From assembly GCA_963082975.1 (NCBI GenBank), contig OY720345.1, positions 8,582,491-8,646,490 on the forward strand: a stretch of 64,000 bases of DNA, written 5' to 3'. This document shows, one piece after another, positions 57,000-64,000 of the stretch; position 1 is the stretch's first letter, and every line of letters starts with the position of its first letter. The stretch is from Labia minor. Taxonomy: Eukaryota > Arthropoda > Insecta > Dermaptera > Spongiphoridae. The position numbers and the translations under genes were made by a program. Below the pieces are notes generated by a model. That model ran no database searches, was not told where the DNA came from, and saw only the letters and a program-made list of their open reading frames with translations.

Positions 57000-59308
57000 T
57001 TTAAACAATACCCCTCCCCTTCCTATTATATATATATGAGCCCCAGCCAGTTTTAGAAAACAAAGATACGATCCTCTCTCTCTATTGGGACTGCCCAATT
57101 CTAACGGATAAAACAGCTCAAATAATCCACTCAAATATTCCACTGATGCATAACAATGATATGGAAGCTGGAAAGGATTAAGAATCATCCAATAGTAAAG
57201 GCGTTATGTTTGTTATCTTTGAATAACTTTTATTAACGAACATCATAATTCGAACAGGTCATATAGCAATCATTCTGCATCCGTGCAAAATCGTGAAAAA
57301 CTTCCTCAACAAATAATAAATCCGAAATATTCGTCATATGGGCCAGAATAAATTTCCAAACCTAATCCCATTCTATTTAATGAATAGGTGAAAGTTTTCC
57401 TGTAAAAATGCTAAGAAATTGCAATTATATCGGATAATAATAATAATAATAATAATAAAATAAATGGATAATTTAAAAACAAAGTTAATAAATAAATTTA
57501 GCTTAAACTAAAAATGAAAATTAAAAATATCAATGTTTATTATAAACGATAACACCACTAGACTTGTTTTCAGTGTTTTTCGAGCAAATACCCTTTGGAT
57601 TGTTTAAAGAATCGATTAATTTTTTTTTTTTTTTATTTTATGGAAATCAATCAGAATGTGATTCATGTCACCGACCAAGACATGATAATAGTATATATTA
57701 TATAATACTGCCAGTCGTAAGCAAATGAGATGAACCGATATTCTTCCAAACAAATGATTTTGTTATTTAAGTATTTAAAGGGGATATCTTGACTAAATGT
57801 TGACCCTTACTAGAATTATATATTCTTGAATATAATGCCGATTTTATTAACTAACAATACAATACCGAAACGATGACTTTTTCGTTACAAACACAATAGA
57901 ACAAACAATAAATACATAGAGATTACATTCCAAATGGTTATTTACAACTTATAAGAAATTAATTAATAATCAAACAGTTAGTTATTTGTAAACCTTTGAA
58001 TTCAATTAATTAATTTATGCATTTTCCTCTCTAATAGAAAAGTTAAACAAATTTTTTTTTGTTTTTTTTTTTTAAATTATTTTTCTTATTTAATTTTTAA
58101 AACTACATATATCCTATATAAATATAAGTATATATATATATATATATATATAAATTCAACATTTTATATCAATTTTATTTTTCATTATATATGAATTTTT
58201 ATTATTATAAAAAAAAAATAAAAAAAAATTTGGCACAGAAGAAAAATAAATCTTATTGCTTTTTATTTCTTTCATATGAAGTACAAATAATATAATATCA
58301 GCTGGGAATTCTATATCCTCTGGTTTCTATTAAAAAATAAAAATATGGTTCCTTTCTTTAAATATCATGAAGGGAAAGGAAAATAATTGTTGAGATAATA
58401 TAAAAACAATGTCTCTTTTTTTGCTTTATTGAATTAACTTACTAATCTTGTATAATAATTTATATAATTAATTTAATTTTCAAAATTATTGGTTTATTTT
58501 TAATTGTATCCAATATATCTGTACAGAAAAGACGTTAGAATAGTTTTCTTTTTCTTTTTTCTACTTCGTTTTTTTTTTAATATATTAATACCATTTATTA
58601 AATATATTAATTCAAATTGAATTTAACATATAATATTTAAATTATTTTTTTTTATCGAATTTTACATTATTTATATTTAATAAACAATTTATATCTCTGT
58701 TCAAATTTCAAAATGAAATGAAATAAAACATTTTTAAACATAACATCAACTTATAAAAAATAAAAACATTAATAAGTAATTTTAATTTTATTTTAAAGTT
58801 TATTAAAATTAAACGAATACTTTATAATATAACAAAAACAAATGTAAATAAAAACAATTTAAAAAAAACAACTTTAAATTCAGGAGAATAAAAAACAATG
58901 TTTACTCATACAACAGTTTGAAAGATGTTTAATAATTACTAATTTAGTTGTCTATCCAAATTTCAAATGTAAAATTTGAAAAAAACTTTTTTAATATACA
59001 CTTAAAAAATAAAAAATTAAACATCTAAAATATTGTAAGATATTGAATTCCTTCATTGTGTAGATTACTGATATAAGCGGATTAATTTGCAGCTGGTTTT
59101 TTCCTATAAATTTGTCAATTGTTTTTAGGTGTTCCATAAAGGGTAGATTACTCTAACTATAGCTTTGTTGGTTACTGGCCTGATAAATTTCTTACATTTT
59201 TAGATTGTAAACGCTCCAACTTTTTTGAGGGCTTGTTTTACGCTATTGGTTTTGTGTATGATCTATTTTCTATGTACAATCCAAATCATTTAACTGTCTA
59301 ATGCCATC
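57000..59308. other. AT-rich, no gene seen
   Basis: Balanced to 57420 without a recognisable frame, then A/T low complexity; (AT)n at about 58131-58152. Confidence 0.45.
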
Positions 59309-59500
59309 ATATCTATCTATTTATCTCAGTGGCTCTACGGAACTCGAAAGTTCTTAGCCGCAGCAACCACACTTCACCAAGTATCCCTATTCTGAGCCAC
59401 AAGCCTCCGATCCTTACTCTCACCCATCTCTCTCACGTCCCTTCCTACATTATCCACCCACCGCGTCCTTGGTCTTCCAAACGGGCCAAGAACATGGTAC
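59309..59500 (-). mobile_element. RTE-type LINE 3' fragment
   Basis: Minus-strand copy of the family at 9387 and 24290: it codes the region ending VVAAAKNFRVP and upstream RDVREMGES, with the GGTCTTCCAAACG (GRP-like) edge at the right. The 3' tail on minus is CCACTGAGATAAATAGATAGATA, a GATA-type array. Severely 5' truncated. Confidence 0.75.
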
Positions 59501-60367
59501 TGCTACTTAAGTTTTTTGTTTGGATATTCTTGCTCCATTTCCTGCTGGCTCTATATTTTTTTTAATCATTCATTCTTTTGGGAATGATTCATTTACAGCT
59601 GAAATCATGTCTTTGTGTAAATTTTATAGATCTTGTTCTAATTATAATGCTTCCTAGATAATTTGTATGTTTTTATTTTTACAATTTACTTTTCTATAAT
59701 TTGTCCAGTTTGCTTTTAATGTCATTTCCCATGTCATTTTATTTTTTTGATGCAAACTTTTGCTGATTTTTGTGGCTAGGGTTTCCATTATTTCGATTTT
59801 TTTTCACTTGATTTTATCGAGGATGTAGTGTTGAATGAAAAGTTTCGGATATTATTTGTGTGTGTGTGTGTGTGTGGTGGGGAAGGAGGGGGAGGGTTAT
59901 AGAACGGAGTTCCACTATCAGACCATCACTAAACATAGGATTTGATGCATCCTTTTCATTTAATTTTTTTTTAATTTTATTAAAAAAAATTAAATGAATT
60001 TCAAAGAACACTTTATAATAATATCTAAAATATAAAATATAAGACAATTTTAAACATAAACAATATTAATTAAACACTAAAAAACAATGTTTATTCACGG
60101 TTGCTAAGCAGCACTCTCCTTCTTCATCAATTAATAATCATATAAGATATTATTTATTTAATTTTTTTTTCCTCTTAAAGTTAAACCTCTTAATTATTCT
60201 AAATATAGTCTGACTAAAGATATAAATATTAGGTTAAGAAAAATAAATAAACGGAATATAGTAAAAGCATGAAAATGTATGAATACTATTATATTTCATC
60301 TAAAATTTGATTACATACATTAAAAGAGCTATTATTTATTTTTTTTTTGTTCGGTTCTTTTGATATA

Positions 60368-60404
<37 letters not shown>

Positions 60405-60874
60405 TTGTATCTTTAAATTGTAGGGGACAAATTGCTCTCGAATACAATAGAAATTTTAATGGAAATATGAAAATTTGTCTGTGCTGAAGAGGAAATCGTC
60501 CATTCGTGAGTAGACGCCAGAGGCGGCAGTTTGATATCTCAAGAGTTATTTATAACAACAAAATAGGTTGTGGGGCCTCTTTTCATGATGCGACCCAATA
60601 AAAAATTCACATGGAATGAGAAGATAACGTAGAAGAGTTGATGGAGGTGGTGGTTTGAAAAAAAAAAAAAAAAACATCCTCCCATACACAAATGATATGT
60701 CTTTATAATGAAGAGGGAAAGATCTTTAACACCTACCATCTATAATGAGATAAATTTTAAATTCAGATAAAATATTGATTAAACTTTCTGCTAAAGATAA
60801 AAAGAATTAAGTATATATAAAGAATTCTAGAAAAAAAATATAATAAAAATTTCTAAATAATTATTTTGAGATTT
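59501..60874. other. AT-rich, microsatellites, no gene seen
   Basis: (GT)n at 59859-59874, (AT)n at 60370-60401; a balanced patch at 60480-60660 gives no recognisable product. Confidence 0.45.
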
Positions 60875-61464
60875 TTTTACTATCGCCCCAGAAAATTTTC
60901 GATGTCGAGATTTTGATGTTTTTATACGTTTTGAAGGTTCCTGAATCATTTTCACTAAGGTTGAGAAAAATGTCTGTCTGTGTGTGTGTATGTATGTAGA
61001 CAAGATTATGCAAAAACGGTGTGAGCTAGAATCATGAAATTTGGTACACAGGTATTATTCAATATTTGTAGTTTTCTATCAACTTTTGAGAAATGTAACT
61101 CAACCGGAAGAGGGTCATTACCTACAACGTTTTGATTTTTTTTTCTCTAAAGTGACCGTAAAATTAAGATATATGTTTGATACTTTTTCACATGATTAAA
61201 AATTGTATCAAACTGCTATATATAGAATTTCAGCTTGATTGAATTCTTGAAAGTACCGGAATTAATTTTTTAACACTGCAAATCACGCACCAACACGTGA
61301 CGTGGTGCCATCAACAAAGAGCCAAACATGCGCTGATTTTATAAATATTATTTATTAATTTTAATTTAAAAAAAAATTATATTTTAATTAAATTTAATTT
61401 AAATATAATATATGTTAATTAATCCAATTCAAATTTGCGAGATAGTCGAGTGGAGACACTCCAG
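60875..61464 (+). mobile_element. Family B Helentron-like element, fullest copy
   Basis: Plus-strand copy of about 590 bp with every block: 5' end ACTATCGCCCCAG (one-base loss in the subterminal repeat), ATTTTCGATGTCGAGATTTT, the (TG)n tract at 60975-60993, CAAAAACGGTGTGAGCTAG, the CCGGAAGAGGGTCATTACC block and the AT-rich zone. The 3' GCGAGATAGT (61437-61446) and hairpin GAGTG-GAGA-CACTC (61448-61461) end CAG at 61464. No ORF. It abuts a LINE fragment. Confidence 0.85.
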
Positions 61465-61465
61465 C

Positions 61466-61720
61466 TTATTTGTTCTTCTTCTTCTTGCTACGGCTTCTCC
61501 TTCAGAAGTTTGCCGATCAGTATGGCTATTTTCACCCTTGAAACCGCAGCTCGGAACAACTCCGCCGAAGACAGATCAAACCACTCCCTCAAATTTCCGA
61601 GCCAAGAGATTCTTCTTCTCCCGGGTCCTCTTCTTCCTTGGATCTTCCCCTGCATCACCGTATCTTCACTTAAGGGGTGTCCCGGACTTACGGTCATTGC
61701 TTTTGGGTTTTCAGCCATAT
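61466..61720 (-). mobile_element. LINE ORF C-terminal fragment (second family)
   Basis: An open minus-strand frame of about 76 codons: GKIQGRRGPGRRRISWLGNL, then EWFDLSSAELFRAAVSRVKI. The sequence GK..GRRGPGRR..SWL-NLREW...LFR-A is a standard C-terminus of a non-LTR retrotransposon ORF, different from the 9387 family. A (GAA)n tract follows its 3' end at 61471-61485. No stop within, suggesting a younger insertion than the other fragments. Confidence 0.75.
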
Positions 61721-62630
61721 GATATCTTGGGAAAAATTAAAAATTACGTGGTAGTTTTCCGTTGCTTTCCACTTTGTTCTTACAAAACTAAATTATTAAT
61801 TTTTAAATTAACTTATATAATTTTTTTATTAATTAAACATCAAATGTATAATCCTTTCTTTTCTTTGATCTATTTTTTAATACAAAGGTGAATAATATTC
61901 AAAATAAGATACAAACAAGTAAGTAGTAGTATTCTTATAAAACAAACAAAAAAAAAAACTCACATTTTTAAAATAATAATATTTAAACGATTATTTTGTT
62001 TAATCTTTTTAATTTATTTCTTTATAAAGGTTATTATTCATTATGATTGAATTTTCAAGATTTAAATTACAAATATAATTCTACTGATAGAGAAAAAAAA
62101 AGGAAATGAAATATGGAAAAAACGTGAGAAAAAATAAAGTAGATGAGAAATATGCTACTTGAATATTGAAAGTGAATTAAGAACCATCCGTGAATGTTAA
62201 ACTAAAGATGGAATGAGGTGGATTGAGTGGGTAGATAGAGTAAAAAAAATGAGTTACCTTGATTATATTTAAAGAATGAATGGGAAGGTGGAGGAAAATA
62301 TTTGTTTAAACAGATAATAATATGAGGAAAAATATTAACATTATTTTTTTTTTCCTATAGTATTATAATATAAAGATGAATTAAAGCATATTTTTATTTT
62401 TGTACTTTATATAAAGAGAAGAAAAATGAGAGAGAAAAAGAGACAATAAAAGAATAAATAATTAAATGAACAAATGGAATGGATATGGTAACAATTTTAT
62501 AAATTAGTCAGAGACACTTTGCTTTTAATATTTTCTATTAGAAGAAAGAAACAAAAAAATTCTTTTTTTCTCATAAATAAAATTAAGTTGTAATTTTGAC
62601 AAATATTCAAATTTCGTCAGTTCATAAATA
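61721..62630. other. AT-rich, no gene seen
   Basis: A/T- and GA-rich low complexity. A short patch at 62160-62300 is mixed but gives no recognised frame. Confidence 0.45.
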
Positions 62631-62900
62631 CGAGGTACATATAGAGGCCTTCAGCCCACATTGTTCACTTTTTTGCTTTTATGTCTTAACATTATCCTCG
62701 TAACTTGTATTTTAAAATGCCGTAGTAGCCTAAGCAACCTTCTCGTTTTTATCGCTAGATTTCAGCACATGTACTACTCTGGATTTCATGATTTAATAGA
62801 AATCTAAAACTCCAAACCACATCAAAGCAAAAAAGTGATAAATATGGGTTAGGCCGTTCTGGCGCTGAAGGCATCATATAACAGTACCTTCTCTTCCTCG
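62631..62900. mobile_element. mariner-like MITE
   Basis: Left end after TA: CGAGGTACATATAGAGGCC; right end inverted: CGAGGAAGAGAAGGTACTG. The arms share GCCTTCAGC, and further in AAAGCAAAAAAGTGA and its inverse, with small indels. The TA is kept on the left only. The end CGAGG is shared with the mariner derivative at 21775. No transposase recognisable. Confidence 0.45.
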
Positions 62901-63174
62901 GTTAAAATACTGTTAACACTTTCATATAATCAACACAACAATATTTGTACTTTAACAATTCATATAATTTCCAGAATGTAACCTAAAGAACTGTTATCAA
63001 ATAAAGGTCCTCCTATGTCTTAGAATGGATGTGGAAAAACAATATTTCAAATAATATATACAATCTGATGATCACAATGGTATAGATAGGGTTGAATGAG
63101 AAAGCCAACTCAGTAAAAAAAAATACAGATCAGAATCGAAATCGTAAGATCTACATTTAAAATATGTATCGAAT
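62901..63174. other. No gene seen
   Basis: AT-rich to mixed sequence without recognised features. Confidence 0.4.
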
Positions 63175-63720
63175 TCTGTCTACCATCTCTTCTCTTCTTC
63201 GTCGCTTTCTTCTTATCAGAAGTTGCGTGGATTTAACTCCATGGTCCCACAATTTTTATTTTGTGGAGCATCCTTCTCCCTCTGGAGCGATCGTGAGCCT
63301 CCACAATAGCCTTCCGAGACCAGAGCCAACACCTTCTCCTATTTGATCGGTCCATCTGGCCGGTGATCTGCCCCGTCTTCGTCAATCCTCCACTTTTCCT
63401 TGAATCACGATCCGTTCAAATCCATCATTGGCGCGGGTAAGATGGCCAAAATATCTCATGACCCTTGTGAGCACAATACTTGATAGCTGCAGATCAGCCA
63501 CTACCTCACCTTCGTTTGACGCGCTGTCCATGGGACTCGTAACATCAGCATCACAGCCACCATTGTTGGTTGTCATGGATCCGAGATATATGAAGTGAAC
63601 AATCACATTGTAATCCCCGATTTTCTAGACGTTAGCCATATTGTTATTAGCACGGTTGACAATCATATTTTTTTTGTTTTACTTTGATTGATCTTTAACC
63701 CAAACTCTTCACTTACTCTT
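63175..63720 (-). mobile_element. LINE reverse transcriptase C-terminal fragment (third family)
   Basis: Minus strand, in order: EEFGLKINQSKTK (RT motif D), FIYLGSMTTNNGGCDADV (motif E), an internal deletion, VMRYFGHLTRANDGFERI, RRGRSPARWTDQI and an Arg-rich end. These are the RT palm/thumb edge and the post-RT basic tail of an RTE/BovB-like ORF. A stop lies between motifs D and E and frameshifts follow. The 63382-63606 frame is the best preserved. Left edge uncertain. Confidence 0.72.
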
Positions 63721-63756
63721 TCAACTTTCCCAAGTATTATACCCACAATATTTGGC

Positions 63757-63796
<40 letters not shown>
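63757..63796. repeat. (AT)n microsatellite
   Basis: About 19 AT units. A separate (TTC)n tract lies at about 63890-63921. Confidence 0.9.
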
Positions 63797-63799
<3 letters not shown>

Positions 63800-64000
63800 T
63801 CTAACTCTCTATTGTATCGTTGTCTCTTCATTTCCAGGTGTCAGCATCGAATTTAAGACCAAATATCCTCCCCACGTATTCTCTTCACTTCTTCTTTTCT
63901 TCTTCTTCTTCTTCTTCTTCTTTACACTTCATTTTTAACTTCTTTAGTGAACAACAGGTTGTATCAAGGTGTTGTAAATAAGTAAGTAGCTTTAGATTTG

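Noticed and set aside
61412-61891. 159-codon plus-strand frame
   Set aside because: It is the shadow of the minus-strand LINE C-terminus at 61466-61720 and runs through the family B hairpin end; its codon content does not resemble a protein.

Overview
The window is eukaryotic, very AT-rich nuclear DNA, most likely from an arthropod and probably an insect. The reasons are the repeat content (RTE-type LINEs, mariner, many hAT elements, Helentron/HINE-like elements, a tRNA-derived SINE), core promoters with a TATA box and a TCAKTY initiator, and one host exon that reads as an animal alkaline phosphatase. No operons, ribosome binding sites or CRISPR arrays are present. Nearly all short ORFs here are chance frames in low-complexity DNA.

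Host genes are sparse. The only host coding segment I can name is the minus-strand exon at 38513-38769: alkaline phosphatase, with the metal-binding Asp of the GDGLG motif and both splice sites visible. Candidate first exons or promoters lie at 19423-19560 (initiator, ATG, perfect donor) and 23528-23605 (TATA 30 bp before an initiator). A GC-rich island at 34692-34880 may be another exon.

The rest is dominated by mobile elements. Two short non-autonomous families, A and B, have eight copies each. They share the plan of Helentron-associated elements: a subterminal inverted repeat near each end, an internal microsatellite and a short terminal 3' hairpin. hAT elements and MITEs are numerous, several with perfect 8-bp target duplications. 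Three of them lie end to end at 42489-44428, each flanked by the same octamer ATCTAGAT. A degenerate RTE-type LINE with endonuclease and reverse transcriptase occupies 38.9-41.5 kb and is cut off by an inverted SINE head. Shorter LINE 3' pieces lie at 9.4, 24.3, 59.4, 61.6 and 63.4 kb. Mariner relics lie at 14.0 and 21.8 kb.

Unclassified structures include a roughly 1.1-kb dispersed repeat at 20.5-21.7 and 36.3-37.45 kb with conserved splice-like signals, a nearly identical 928-bp-period tandem duplication at 45.2-47.0 kb behind three palindromic modules, and a 608-bp element with about 120-bp terminal inverted repeats at 48.9-49.5 kb. Stretches with no recognisable feature are listed. All calls come from reading the sequence and from family knowledge; no database search was run.
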